A stretch of 64,000 nt of DNA from Vandiemenella viatica (taxonomy: Eukaryota; Arthropoda; Insecta; Orthoptera; Morabidae). Position 1 is the first letter of the stretch, and each line of letters opens with the position of its first letter. Shown in pieces: positions 1-12,599 of this stretch. The stretch is taken from positions 234,367,539 to 234,431,538 of the forward strand of contig JARYHS010013630.1 of assembly GCA_031002005.1 (NCBI GenBank), written 5' to 3'. Position numbers and translations under genes: made by a program. The notes under the pieces are model-generated. The model made no database searches, was not told the origin of the DNA, and worked only from the letters and a program-made list of their open reading frames with translations.

Positions 1-99
1 TTTGATTTCTATTTCACTGATATTACGTGATTACATGGCCTTGATGATATAAAGACCAGAGTATTGCCTCAATTTGACATGACATTGACCAAACGTCTA

Positions 100-600
100 T
101 GCACGACGCATTTAACCAAGAGTTGCAACACGAAAAACATTATGATTGTGAATCATTACGATAATCAATTAGAACGAAAGGTCTGCTGTTGAATCAGCAT
201 CAAAAATGTACGTACGACACTCTCTGTGAATGATGGAACTAGAGAGATTTTATTCTTTGACGCTCCCGGTGGAACTGGAAAAACTTGTTTGATATAATTG
301 ATTTTGGTAACGCTACGCTCGCACTTGCACTTGTTTCAACAATAATTGCAGATGCGTTTTTGGAAGGCGGTAAAACAACTTATTCAGCATTCATGTTACC
401 GCTGAGTATGTAAGTAAATGAAACTCCAAGTTGCAACCTTTTGGTGGGTAAAGGTTTTTGCAGCATTGCAAAGTGATCGTTTGGGATGAATGTACGATGT
501 CACATAAAAGGTCTTTGGAGGCATTACGCCGAACGTTGAAAGATCTACTAAACAATGAAAACCAATTTAGTGGTGTGATAATCGAATTCGAAAGGTAACC
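100..600 (+). pseudogene. Helitron/PIF1-type helicase fragment, broken
   Basis: This is a remnant of the helicase half of a Helitron RepHel protein, an SF1 DNA helicase related to PIF1 that drives rolling-circle transposition. In the frame starting at 262 a Walker A motif reads DAPGGTGKT (P-loop codons 268-285). Further on, a Walker B motif reads VIVWDECTM (WDE at 482-490), followed by KRSLEALRRTLKDL. The order and spacing match Helitron helicases. Stop codons and frame changes fall between the motifs, for example just after the P-loop near 293, so the piece cannot be translated as one protein. Domain 1A is only partly kept, and nothing recognisable follows about 600. It is on the opposite strand to the Helitron at 21-26 kb and 20 kb away, so it is a separate insertion. 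The family call is solid; the exact ends are approximate. Confidence 0.8.
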
Positions 601-3600
601 TCACTATTCATCATATTTTATTCGCGAAATTTTCGCACGGGTCCTCTAGTATCTCTTATTTCTCAGGTGAAAATTTTTCAGAATGAGTTGGATTGTGCTT
701 ATGTTACGGAGAATTTTGAGCTAATCTGGTAAAGTTGGTAAAATATAAACGTAATCTGTTGGAGGGAGCCGGAAGTGGGAACTCAGGTTGGGAATGTAGT
801 TGGGATCGGACGGGTCGAAACGCGGCCTGCGTGAGTGGAACAGTGTTTATGTGAACATCGAGAAGGATATACTTTCCTTCGTGCCATAAAGATAACTTAG
901 TGTTATCAGCAAATTAATATAGTCTTCTCTGTTGACAGAGGTTCCGATCGCATAAATGTCGTGTGAAAACACCCTGCTCACTCGGCTAGTCACCCGAGAA
1001 GACTATAGTAATTCTCAACGCCAAGAGAAACTTTGGTCTTATTTATCAGCAAATTGTTCAAGTGACTATTGTTAGGTCAGGATCGATTCAAATTAGTGTA
1101 ATCTGATAATATTATTCTTCCACCTTAAAATTCATGTTTGCTCAAGGGCTTGACAATATCCGGGACAAACCTTTATTTAATTTCGACTGGTGGCTATTCT
1201 GGAGTCTATAAATTTTTTGAAAGTGAATAAACAACAAGTCAATAGTTTTGTGAGGAACTTATAAGAACAGGCTCTTCCTTTTAAGAAGGACGAGCTTTTC
1301 TGCCACTGCATATTTTCACCCCGTTTACCAGAAAAAGTGCCAATCAGTGTAACGGCAGTGAGACATTAGTGAATTTACAATAATGCAACTGAGAACCTTT
1401 AGTAAGTTACAAGGAGTTTATACCTCGCGGATGTTGAACTCTGACATTATTTCGAACCAATTAATGTACTTAAAACGGTGTATAACGAGGAACTGATAAT
1501 TAATTACAAAATTGATGACCATTATTAGCTTTTATGTTTGACCGTTGACTGGATCAGTAAAATACATAATAAGTTTACATGGGTTTGTGAGTCATGTCAT
1601 CTAAATTTTAACTAACAGAACTACCAAATAAATGTCAACCAATTAAACACACGTTAACCACTCTTACTATCAATCAACTTTTACGAGCTTCCCATACTCT
1701 CATACATACAACCGATAGTCCTGTCATACCTACAAAACTCAAGTTAGGACCAGTCAGCTCAAATTCAAATAAAACTGATTATGCTTGGAGCAATGAGTTC
1801 TGTTAAAATGTTGCGGATTTCTCCATGCAGCGCGTTTCATATTCAGAGTCTTAGACTATCGTGGGTGATATTCCAAGAATTTTCGCTAACCTTAAGCCGT
1901 GTACCTACTTAAATACAATAGCGAAAAAAAATTAAGGAAAAAAAAATAAATTAGTGAAGATCATTCAACTAAAAGTCAAAATTGCTGAAGAGTAAATAAC
2001 AACGGGTTAAATAACCGGGTGGTTGATCTGACACACCATCAACCTTCTTTCTCAGTTTCTATAAATAATAACTTTCCAAGAGAGAGTCTTAGATGACCCC
2101 CTCCTCCCAATAATGCAGTCTCATTTTAAGTATATCTATCAGAGCGTATAAAGTATTACACAGTACAAGAATGTGGCTGATTTATGAAAATTGTTTCATT
2201 AAAAGTATTAGAAAGTTGTGAAAAGGTGTACTCGTATTAACTAATTCTTGTACATTAACTCTGAAAATTAATCTACGTTAATTATTTAACATGAAAGAAA
2301 AGATTAAAATATGTAGCCTGTATATGGTTCATGATTCCCAACATTTGTAGACAAAGCAAGCAATCGTCACCAATCACAAATACAATTACTTTATGAATTT
2401 TCAAATATCTTAATTTTTAGTACATAACACTATTTCTTCCCTTCCTCGCTTGGTAGTCTTCTTGGCGTTAGCTCTTAAACACAACTTATTTGTACATAAA
2501 AAAGAAAAACTTTGACGCTTATTGTATTGTAAAACTCTTTCACATTTCGAATTTTTGGTCTTTCCTTATCCTGTAATGATAGTGATATACGGTGTATGTC
2601 AGTTTTAACTGTTAAAGAAAATGAATATTTAACGACAACGTGACGACAGTTCATTTTTGTCGTTAACAAAAAATTCTCGTACACTGTAAACACTTAGAAA
2701 ATAGTGACGTAAGAAAATCTCTACATGTTATTTTCAAAGATTGATTGAAGATTTGTTCCAGAAATACTATTTGTTAACATCCATAAAATTATTCAAAATC
2801 GGAATAGTTACAGAAGAGGGACAAATAAGACTCAGCACCTGCAATTTATTTAACTATCGTTTTTTCACACTTTTTAGAAGTGTATGAAATTTTATGGGCA
2901 GTCACTACACTTAGTTACACTATTCTCGTTTCCATCTCAGCATGATGTTCCTGAGACTCGCAATGCTTTCCCCTCAAAAGCGGGTAGTTCTGTCTTCGTT
3001 TTGTTTATCACAGTAAATCTGCAAAATACTATATTTTTCACAGCTAGACAACCTGCCTCACCGGAATTAGAGAAAAATTACCACAACAAAGAAAACAAAT
3101 CCTACAGACCTCAAAAATCATTTTCCAATTTTATCCCTATTTTTATTTTTTACGATACGTACTTTATCAAGGTACTAAGGGTTAAAAGAAACTTCTGAAC
3201 TGCATGGAGAAATATGTATCTTGAAATATGGCTGGGGAGTGAACCGAAATTATTCTATTTTAACGCAATTATTTTTCTTGTCTTAGTGAAGTAAGACGTT
3301 AATTTTTTTTATGTAAATGTTAAGCGCTAACTGCACCTTCTTAAATCAAACTACTGTTCTGTAATTATGGGCAAAATACTAGTTATTTAATTTGTCGATC
3401 CCCTAATAACAGAACATTAGTTACCTCTCTGTACTAAACGTTTCCTAATAGTGTTTGGAGCAGTATTTTTTACTAATATTATTTAAAGTACGGTTGACAA
3501 TTCTGACCAAAAAGAGAAATTGTATTTCAAACATTATTTTCCCTTAGTAATTTTTGGTAGACGCCAGTGAAACAAAAGTTTCTTTTTCACAAGAAGTTGT

Positions 3601-6299
3601 CCAACAATGTCAACGATCATTATTCAGCTATGTAGTGGGAGTTTCTTGAAGAGGCATTCTCAACTTAGCGCACGAAGCAGAAAATGCCCAACGCACTTGA
3701 TTACAAGACTCCAATTGGGAACTGCGAAACTTTTACCTGAACTCTGACGGGGACTCATTAAAACTTTCACTGTTTTTCATGAAACTGGGGAACTATTTGC
3801 ATATTCATAATTAACTGGCAAATTACAAGGTGGGCTGTAAAAATTGGTGGCACGCCCTTTGTGCTCTTCTACCACCATACTCTCGGTACCTTACCAAGTG
3901 GCAGAATTTACTTGCATGTCCCCAGTATCTTTTCTTCCCATCTTCTTCAGAAGATTTCAGCAGTCTCAGGAAATAAGAAACTGTAGTGCTAATTTTTTGT
4001 AGTTCATTTCGTAGGCAGTTCAATTTTTGTTTCTATAATGGAAAATGAATTTGAGCCATTGCAGATAAGTAAGTTTTATTTTAATTAAACGTTATTCAGT
4101 TAATTGCTGGGTATGAGAACATAATTAATAAAAAAATTTAAGGATTTACAAATAATATTAACATATTTATAGCTTTCAACAAATCAAGATAGTCAACTTT
4201 ATTTCTCAAGTTACATACCTTATTGAAATTATTAATTATTTACATCAAGAGATCTTAGAAATTCACATTGGTCTAGTTCAGTGGAGTGTATGAAATATCT
4301 CACAGGTGTCACTAAAATGGAAGAAATTATTTCCTTGCACCTGTAATTTTAATCCAAATTTCTTTCATTTAGCTAACATGTTGTTACGCAGTAGTAAACG
4401 CCGGAAAACAATATTGTTGTAGCACAGTATGATGTATGTCAGTAATTAAAAGAAGTATTAGTAAGTTCTTAGCTAAACAGCGGTAAACAAATAATTCCTT
4501 GGAGTATTTTAAGGTTTGAAATATCTTTCCACATTTCTTTTTCTCTTCGCTTTATTTCGGTGTATGCTATTATTGCAAAAATTACCGAGCTTTTTGAAAC
4601 GTCGTCACACAGAACTCGAAACAGAAGGATCCATGCCATTTCAGAAAACGCCATGAGCTTAGTAGACTGCGATTCGTAGGCTGTTTTTCTTACTCTACCT
4701 CATAAACTACACATACCATTAACAAATTGGCACGGTACACACAGAACAAAACTAACATGGGAAGTGGCAATAAATTGTTTTTAGTGTCTCTTGTCTTTCA
4801 TTAAAGAGTTCCCTGGATTTCGCATGTTTAACAGCGTGAGTGTTTTCCTCCTAATATACCTGAGATTCCTGAGTTCTGTTGTTCGGCCAACCTCCTAGAT
4901 GACAGGCTATCTGCATGTTCCTGAGATCAGCTTTCTTTCCTTGGCGTTTCTTCAGGTGGGAATAACATGTAGATATTTCATATGACTTATTTTGATCACA
5001 TGTAACACCACACTAAAAATGTTACATTTACTCTGCGCAGTCAGCAAAGGTGATAAACAAGTGTGGATAAAACCATGGTACCCTGTTACTTTTACCAAGC
5101 TGAAAAAAAAGTTTGGTTCAATAACCGCTGAAAGCTACACGCATCTGGGCGATTCGCGTAACAACGGCTACAAATTTGCACCACCAGTTATTTAGACACA
5201 AATTAAACTCAATTCAAGACCTGGTCCTACATGCATTGATCATCGTCCTCAGTTCCTCAGTCTAATTATCTCTCTGCAAATAAAATAGATTATGGTGTTG
5301 TGTTAAGAAATCAGGATAATTCAACTAGAGATAAAAGTATACAGATCCATGAGTAGAATGCCTTTAGAATGGGTAGTATATTTTATTAATTGCTTTATGG
5401 ATCTGGACAACTAAAGTCAGATTGAGCAATCACCAAGCTGATGGCATTGAGGTCATAAAAAATGATACGAAATAATATTCCGGTTGTATTAGTTTCTTGA
5501 TGATAGTTAAAAGTGAATGAAGACTGTAATCAGGAAACAGGTCAGTACGTTCGTCTCGACTTTAATGCATCATTCATAGCGCTCCATATTCAACTTTATG
5601 TCATAAACTAATGATAACAAACCACAGATATTCGTACTACAGTGTTCCGAGGATCAGCTGTAGTTTCCTTATTACAATTCCTCCCTTCTTTTTCAACAGA
5701 CCAAAGGACTCCGCTAATATCGCATTACTGTTGCCACTTTTGCCATGTTTTGTGTCATGCGGGGTCTACTAAGGAATATTTACGACAGCTCCGCTTCGAA
5801 GTACTCTCACCGATTCCTGGACGATTTTCCACGTTCACATAATATTTTCCAAATTTCGAATAGGTATATCAGGTGAAATAACAGAAACTTATAAATAAAA
5901 TATCTGAAAAGCATAGTTAATTGTTTTCTAAATTGGTCTACGATATTTGTATGTATTATACGTTGCTAAGACTGATACTTTAATTTAGAAGTGATTAAAA
6001 TTTGATTTAAATATTTTTTTGTTGGATGCCACTAGAGAAAACCTGTTTGACACGTCTTGTTTTAAAGGTACACTGGAACCACATTCTGTATTGAGATCGT
6101 ATTTCAAAATGAAATCGCAGAAGTTATATTGAAGTTGTTGAAAAATTAGTAAACTTTACTTTAAATGTAAGCTACAAAGTGCGAGTCTTGCAAATTCAAT
6201 AACAATAATTTTCTTACCACCCTCGCAAAAAAATAACTTAATCCACAATCCGTAGTTTGGTTGGACCTCTCGAAGCAGGAATACTACGACGTTGTGTCA
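601..6299. other. AT-rich DNA, no gene recognised
   Basis: No reading frame here has a recognisable domain or looks protein-like in composition. The longest open frames are about 60-105 codons, as expected by chance. The sequence is AT-rich with short homopolymer runs. I see no tRNA, rRNA, CRISPR or clear transposon terminus. Confidence 0.6.
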
Positions 6300-6309
6300 G
6301 CGTTAGGAC

Positions 6310-6362
6310 GGACAGTTCCTTTCCTCTGGGACCTACAGTTTAAGGTGGAATCAGAACCATGT
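6310..6362 (-). mobile_element. Fragment of SINE family B (3' part)
   Basis: The words GGGACCTACA, then TTTAAGGTGGAATCAGAACC, repeat with few changes in the copies at 25.4 kb and 44.3 kb, where they are part of a tRNA-headed SINE in the same orientation. Only this body segment is recognisable here; the tRNA-like head is not. Confidence 0.45.
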
Positions 6363-7079
6363 ATCAGATCATAACAACACCTTATTTGTAGTTCTCCGGT
6401 ATGTTAAACTGTAACGCGTTAGTGAATAACATGGTGAAATCTTTAGTTCATTTCAACATACGGGTTAAGGATTGTTAGTGCAATAGATAATTACCACAAC
6501 TACAATGGTGAAAAGCGTCTCAGAAAAGAAAAAAATATTATTTAAAACTGGGTTCTCTCAATTATTTCTATGAAAATATTCACTTGGCACATAAATCAGA
6601 TTATTTTCAACTGTGTCTAACCACTTGACCCTGTTTTGGTTACTATCACGGGTCTGGAATATTTCCCAGTTGGCAGAAAAACGCATTTCACAATTAGAAA
6701 TAACAATGTGTAAACAATTAAAACTACGTATCTCGCATGCCAGATTTAAACCTTTGAGGAAAAAAACTGAGGAAGTAGGGGCAACTGTTCCATTGAGTTT
6801 AAGGTTTTTACACTTTTACAAACATCAAATAAAACCATTATTTTGTATTCTGTATTTATCAACGTATTTTAAATGGAAGTTATTTCAGATTGCATAGTAA
6901 ATTTAAAATTATCGTCTATAAATTAATCAACATTTATTAAAATAGATAATTTAAATTTTGTAATTTTTCTTTCTAAACTGTATATTTTATTTAAAAGGAG
7001 AAACAATGTACTAACCCTACATCCGGATGACCATTAACTTTGTCGAATTCATTTGAAATAACTATTTCTAAAGATCTTG

Positions 7080-7345
7080 AAGCTAGATGTTTCACATTTG
7101 CTGCACGTTTGCATCGCTAGTGCCGTCATGGAGACGTTAATTATTCTGGAAAATGGAAACAGCTCCGGGCAGATTGTTTGGTAACGAATTAATAGCAGCG
7201 CCCAACAGCAGTACATGGACCCTCGTCACTAATTAAAAACACATTATTCGAGGCATGCAGCGTGCATTTCGATTTGTTTTAATTTAATTACCGAAACCGT
7301 GAGAGAAACGTTTCCAATCGTTTATTACCAATGCCACGTAATGCA
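7080..7345. promoter_or_regulatory. Candidate conserved non-coding / enhancer-like island
   Basis: This short, base-balanced island in AT-rich surroundings contains several homeodomain-type words (GTTAATTATT, CGAATTAATAG, ACTAATTAAAA, TTTAATTACC) and a repeated GCATGCAGCGTGCAT palindrome-like word. It has no coding potential. Clustered TAAT cores in a gene desert suggest a developmental enhancer, but AT-rich DNA yields such words by chance, so this is only a candidate. Confidence 0.22.
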
Positions 7346-8145
7346 CGAGTGTAGCTTTTTTTTGATATTCTTCATTCTTGCCATTTCGTCTCTCTGAGGT
7401 ATTGATTTAGAATAACTGCCCTAACGAATTTTTTCTATGAATTAATTAAGTATATTCATTTTCTGATGCAGATAGTTATTGCAGTCTCCAGTTCTCTGCG
7501 AAACTAAAACTACAATTAATTAACTGTTTAAAAAATGCTGATGTGATGTATCTCGTTGGTGGCCAAATCGTAACTCCCAAAGTTCAGATGATACACTGTA
7601 CGGGTGCCACGTTTAATGTGAATAACTTAAATTTTTGTTATTATTAACCGTCACCAATATGGAAGGTAAACGCAAGGTCGATAAGTTAATGCAATGTTTG
7701 ACTATACTTGCATCGAGCATGTTTATTTAGAAGGAAGCACATCACATGAATAAGTTGCAAATAACTAATAACAAAACGTTATTTGTACCAGTAACAAATG
7801 GTAACTGACCTTATTGTATTGCAGTTGTTCGGCAAAAACACTGGTTCATGATCCGTTATTAAATTGATGTAGTGCATAATGTTATTTATTGGATATTGAT
7901 GTTCGAACAAACACTTTAGGCATAAACGTTTATGGTGGAGCACAAATTGGTTGGTTGAGCGTCGTGTTTACTATTTGGTTGTCTCCTGTCGTAGCGCCTC
8001 CATGAAGTCCGTTGTAGCTTTTGGTAGACTCGCCGGATGTTACATTAAAGGCAAAATACAAAGAGGTTTCTCTAAAATTCTCCAGGTGTTCGTCCCCACA
8101 AAAAGAGAACCAAACAATGATATGCCGTCCCGGATGTAGGATGAC

Positions 8146-8378
8146 TTTTTTAGATTTTACGCCTCGTCGACATCTAGGTCATTAGAAGTGGGATGGGATT
8201 GAGGAAAAGGAAGGAGAAGGATTTCGCGCTTGGCCTTATGAAGGAAGCATCCCGGCAATCACCTGGAGTTATCTGGGGAAACTATAGAAAACCCAAATCT
8301 GGATGCCCGGACGGGGATTCGAACCTGCGTCCTTCCGAGTGCGAGCCCAGAGCGTTACCGCTCACTTACCACGCATGG
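8146..8378 (-). mobile_element. tRNA-derived SINE, family A
   Basis: Read on the minus strand it has a tRNA-like head (GTGGTAAGTGAGCGGTAACG), then a Pol III B box GGTTCGAATCC (8315-8325). The shared SINE body follows: GGGTTTTC, a TTTCCCC run, CTCCAGGTGATTGCCGGGATG, AAGGCCAAG, then TCTAATGACCT and a GACGAGGCGTAAA tail. It aligns along its length with copies at 22370, 29180 and 60037. The A-rich tail is short and the target duplication is not clear (perhaps GTAGGATGA versus GTAGGCAGGACGA), so this is an older insertion. It makes no protein and depends on a LINE for movement. Confidence 0.85.
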
Positions 8379-9144
8379 TAGGCAGGACGAAGGTAGCGAA
8401 AAACTGTTTGCTGGGGTTAGGTAGACGTAAGATAACTGTATCAATTCTTGACTAAATAATTTGCGAGTGCTCTCCACAAGAGCAGCAAAAGATGAATCTA
8501 ACCGGTGCCGATGCACGTCCCGATCACTGTAGCAAGAAACTGTAACTGTGTCTCAGCGAATAGTGGCTAAATTTCAGTCCCTTGGATCATGTCTCAATTT
8601 TTCTAAATCACTAATTCTGTCTCTCGCTGCACAAACTACGATAGGTAGATTGGATATCGCCACTGGTTTTTATGTATCGATATGGAGGCGTGGTTCTCCC
8701 GCTACTTCAAAGTTCGTGGAGGAGGATGAAAGTTTTTGGCGTACTCGTCAAAATACCTGGAGTTCACTCGTACCGCACTAACTTATTTGTCTGGGATAGG
8801 CCTACTGGCGGTCCTATATAAAGCGCAAAACTTCACAGGGTAGACATAGAAAACGCAGGTAATTACTAATAATGGCCACGTTTAATAATAATGTTATGTA
8901 ATTGTCTATGAAACTACGGTACTGAATAGTAGAGTGCTTTTACCTTGTTAAAACACTGCTTTGGCATCCGTACCAACATTATTATTATTATTTTTGTTAG
9001 CTTTTAGTTTCTACATTTATGAAAATAGAAACAATGGTTATTTTACTCATCAAAATTTTAGTGAATTTTTGGGCTTTGTGGTCTCTTGAATCACTCTGAA
9101 TAATTTCTTCTGGTTATATCTGGCAATGCCATTCTGTTGACATG

Positions 9145-9420
9145 TGGGCAGAGTTCAAGCGGTTTAGCAGTTAAGATGCTTGACTAAATAGAGAGAATCC
9201 CCGATTGAATTTCGATACCCATCGGAATTTTTAGGCTCCCCTTATACTGATCTTACCGAGTAGCAGCAGGAAAGTTTCAATGTTAGTGATTACTGTCACA
9301 TAAATGGTATAGTTGCGACGGCCAGGAGGTGATACATAGTAAGGCTGTCACCAATTTTCTTTGGCACTGGTTTCGTGGTTTCGGGATTGTAGACGGTTTG
9401 CCAGCTAGTCTCATATGGGG
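9145..9420 (+). mobile_element. Possible tRNA-derived SINE (family C)
   Basis: A tRNA-like stretch has an A-box-like AGCGGTTTAGCAGTTAAGATG and, about 35 bases on, a B-box-like TTTCGATACCC followed by CATCGG. The roughly 200 bases that follow resemble neither SINE family A nor B. I found no second copy in this window and no clear target duplication. Confidence 0.35.
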
Positions 9421-10599
9421 CTTGTTCCGATCGATGGTGGGCAGAAGACAGTATCGGTCGCTAAATTATCACCATTCCTCAATTAAAGTAGAAAGGTATA
9501 TCAGATGAATTTCCATTGACTTTAACAAAGTATATTCAAATATTACTTTCCTCTAGAGCACACATATTAGTGAGCTTTCATCAATCACTCCACAGTAATT
9601 AGTAAACATTCTGCAAAATAGTCATCAAATAAAAATCGGAAATACCAGTCAGTGTCGCTAATATTAGCAGCTATAGCGACATTCAGTGACATTTGATATC
9701 TCCTACGTTTGTCAGTAGAGTAATGTGCATAGTTGTAGGTTGCCGGTGGGCATAACACGCAACTTGCCTATAGATTTTAGAGAAATTTCTCATATACCTG
9801 ACTGGGCGTAAAAAATTAAACCATCTCGCTGTATTATAAAGTGAGTGGTATGCAGTTATTCTATAATGTGATGTATAGTAAAACTGTAGAAAAATTGTGT
9901 CCTAACATGAAATTTAGTTTTAAAAATGGATTGCTATATTCACCACTAATGAGAGATGCCAAATAATAAAAATTAAATTTTTTGTCTGTCTGGTCGTTAG
10001 CGTATATTTCTAACTACTAATGGTTGGATTTTAATGGAACTGCACATGGTGATAGCTTATATCGTCTGGCAGGATTTAGAATTATTTTTGTTCAAATATA
10101 TTACAAAATTACTTAACGCAGTGAACAAAGTAGAACATTTTGAAATGCTAATCTATCTATACGTGCAAACTAATGAACCAACTTCAACGAAATTACACAG
10201 TGATAGTTCACAAATAACATATAAGATTCTTTTATTCAGATAGTTTCCAAAGATACAAGGCGTTTAACCGAACCCGTGCCTGTCTGTGAGCGCATCTCGC
10301 AAAAACTAGGGAATGCGTTTCAACTAAACTTCGCAGGGTGATAGCTTATATCATCAATTAACATTCGGAATAGTTATTATCTAACTCAAAAACTCCTTGA
10401 TAAATACGCTAAAACTGTTTTAGATGATACAGAGTACAAATCAATAAATTTTGGAAACTTTTTCAACAGCCTGTTTCCGTCTCATGCAAAAACTAAGGAA
10501 TTTATGTAAATGAAACTGCATGTAGTCTTAGATTATCTCATTACTAAACCTACAGCATACTTTTCATCCTTGATACACGTACCGAACCCACCTCCCCCT

Positions 10600-10632
10600 A
10601 CCAAAAAAAAAAAAAAAAAAAAAAAAAAAATG

Positions 10633-10664
<32 letters not shown>

Positions 10665-10697
10665 AAGAAAAAAAAAAAATAAAAAATAAAAAAAAAT
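10600..10697. repeat. A-rich low-complexity tract
   Basis: Almost 100 bases are adenine with scattered T or G interruptions, flanked on the left by CCTCCCCCTACC. It could be an old expanded retroposon tail, but no SINE or LINE body can be recognised immediately to its left. Confidence 0.9.
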
Positions 10698-10874
10698 TGT
10701 GTGTCATGATGAAGCAAAAACCAACCAGTTCAAACGAAATTATATGTAGTGAAAATTATGTTATATTTCCATATGACACCACCAAGTTGAGAAATTGTGT
10801 AATTTAATTGTTTCTCACTAGTATTCTCGCAGTCGAAATGTTTTTCGCGATTTGACATATATACAACATACACA

Positions 10875-11051
10875 ATAACCGAGTTGGGAGGAGACCGATA
10901 TAAGCCTCCTACCTATCTTTCGAGAGGGTGAGGGTCAAACTTCGTTCGGCCATCTTGGCTGAGGTTTTCCGTGGTTTTCCTCAGCCACTCTAGGCGAATG
11001 CCGGGATGGTTCCCTACAAGGCCACGGCCGACCTTCCCTCCCCGTAGAGTA
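10875..11051 (+). mobile_element. SINE with the insect core domain but a different head
   Basis: The segment has TGAGGTTTTCCGTGGTTTTCC, then GGCGAATGCCGGGATGGTTCC and GGCCACGGCCGACCTTCC. This is the same core found in family A here (CCATGGTTTCCCC ... CCAGGCGAATGCCGGGATG ... GGCCGAATTCC). Its upstream part (GAGTTGGGAGGAGACCGATA) differs from the family A tRNA head, so it is probably another SINE family sharing the core. The right end runs into the 190-bp duplicated unit. Confidence 0.6.
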
Positions 11052-11436
11052 GATAGGCTGAAAAGTCTCGGTGACTTTCCAGCAGCCTGCCTCCCAGTCT
11101 TATTTTGCCATTCATTTTGAAATTATATGTGCACGTAATTAAAGCAATTCGTTTGTTTGATACTTTATTTAGAAGAGGAGAGATTCAAGAAATTCGGGAA
11201 AAGAGTTGTTCTGCTTTTTCGTACGCAGGGAACATTTCGCTGATAGGCTGAAAAGTCTCGGTGACTTTCCAGCAGCCTGCCTCCCAGTCTTATTTTGCCA
11301 TTCATTTTGAAATTATATGTGCACGTAATTAAAGCAATTCGTTTGTTTGATACTTTATTTAGAAGAGGAGAGATTCAAGAAATTCGGGAAAAGAGTTGTT
11401 CTGCTTTTTCGTACGCAGGGAACATTTCGCTGATAG
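11052..11436. repeat. Perfect 190-bp tandem duplication
   Basis: The unit beginning GATAGGCTGAAAAGTCTCGG occurs at 11052-11241 and again at 11242-11431, with five further matching bases (GATAG). The two copies read identical base for base. The first 50 bases of the unit look like the tail of the adjacent SINE. Identity means either a very recent duplication or an assembly duplication. Confidence 0.95.
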
Positions 11437-11956
11437 TTGTCCAGAGAATTAAGTGCAAACCTGAAATTCCATGTGTGCGAAGTTGGAGATGCAGGTAGAG
11501 TAAATACCGTATAATATACTAGTTGTATACCAATACAGTCACTTTTAGAGGAAATCCACTTGAATCTGTGGAAACGTTCTTAATTTCTTGGTGCCCTGTT
11601 CGTAACTGGTTAGATAAAATATCTAGTGGTCGAAAGATTTTGGAGGGCAATCACAATTTTGAAACTAAGCATTCCAGTAATCTTTGATAACTTCGTTTCT
11701 CATTTATTTTTGATTGACACTGTAATGTCCTGAACGTCCTGTGAGGCAGGAGCCGGGCGTATGGTCTGTGTTGTTTTTGGCGAGACCCCTGGGGGCTGCT
11801 TCTGTGGGGTGAGATGTGTTGTGCTCCACAGAAAACGGGAGGAGACCAAGGAAAAAAAACGTGGGTGTGGACCTACGCAAGAAACTGCCAGCACATGTGA
11901 CGACACATGTGATCTGATTTCCGTGTTGTTTTATTTGTTTATTGCGAGGGCGCCCA

Positions 11957-11995
11957 CCAATCGGCGAGTGGCTGAGCGTTTTTGGCTCCGATTGG
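11957..11995 (+). promoter_or_regulatory. CCAAT / inverted CCAAT pair in the LTR U3
   Basis: CCAATCGGCG at 11957 and CGATTGGCTGG ending near 12000 (ATTGG 11991-11995) form two CCAAT boxes in opposite orientation about 30 bases apart. The same pair is kept in the 3' LTR (20189 and 20223). NF-Y-type CCAAT pairs are common in Pol II promoters. No convincing TATA box lies just downstream, so the start site is unknown. Confidence 0.4.
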
Positions 11996-12096
11996 CTGGA
12001 GAGATGGAGGAGATGCGGGTGTGGAGGACCGACGCAGTGACACGGGATTACGACTGACGACTTCGGGCAAGAAGGACCGAGGGTGAGCGAAGACTA

Positions 12097-12167
12097 GCCG
12101 CCGCGCCGCAGCTGTCACCGCCGTCGCCGTCGCCGCCGCTGCCCGCCGTCGCCGCAGCCGCCGCTGA
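12097..12167. repeat. GC-rich triplet tract in the 5' LTR
   Basis: Degenerate CCG/CCGTCG triplets form about 70 bases. The corresponding tract in the 3' LTR (20329-20390) is shorter and rearranged, and most of the sequence difference between the two LTRs is here. This fits slippage in a triplet repeat. Confidence 0.8.
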
Positions 12168-12410
12168 CACGCGGCCCACCTCCGTCATCACGCAGTCCCG
12201 GGTAAATACACACCAAGAAAGGAAGAGACATTTGCAAACCCGTTCAGCCCAGAAAACCCCTGAGACAAGTCTCATGCTGAAACTTTTTAAATCCACAAAA
12301 CGTTGTTGTATGTGCCTTAATATACACTGACCACTTTGTGAGTAAAAGCAATTCAAATGTTCTATTGTAAACTCTGTTTTTTTCAATCACCCTCCATCCC
12401 TAAGTCATTT

Positions 12411-12416
12411 AATAAA
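12411..12416 (+). terminator. AATAAA polyadenylation signal, 5' LTR copy
   Basis: AATAAA lies in the 3' third of the LTR, where a retroelement R region usually ends. The 3' LTR has the same signal at 20634-20639, which would end the genomic RNA. Confidence 0.55.
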
Positions 12417-12599
12417 TTATAGCTTGTAGTGTGGAATCTGTGGTCAGCTTTTGTTTTTGGTTTCGACAGGCGCTTTCCTTTAATATAGGAAACTCTGTCG
12501 AAAACCTGGCGCCCACCCTGACTGGTTTTTAGACCACAGAAACCGCCCAGTAATGTCCGGACAAACAATATTTTATGAACGGAATAGCTAGACATTACA

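Larger units (their letters stand above)
11721..12599 (+). repeat. 5' LTR of the retrotransposon
   Basis: This 879-bp repeat is matched by 19952-20822. It begins TG and ends CA. It carries a CCAAT box and an inverted CCAAT box (11957, 11991), a strong splice-donor-like GAGGGTGAGC near 12078, a (CCG/CGT)-rich triplet tract and an AATAAA. The preceding ACAC (11717-11720) is the target duplication. Confidence 0.97.

Noticed and set aside
2884..3198. Open frame of 104 codons
   Set aside because: No domain, low-complexity composition and AT-rich; its length is expected by chance in 64 kb.
8315..8325. tRNA gene suggested by the B box
   Set aside because: No cloverleaf with a matching acceptor stem; it is the head of a SINE. 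The same applies at 22425, 25563 and 29235.
12048..12386. Minus-strand open frame of 112 codons in the LTR, repeated in the 3' LTR
   Set aside because: It is repeated only because the LTR is repeated. Its Ala/Gly runs come from the GC triplet tract, and the frame differs between the two LTRs.
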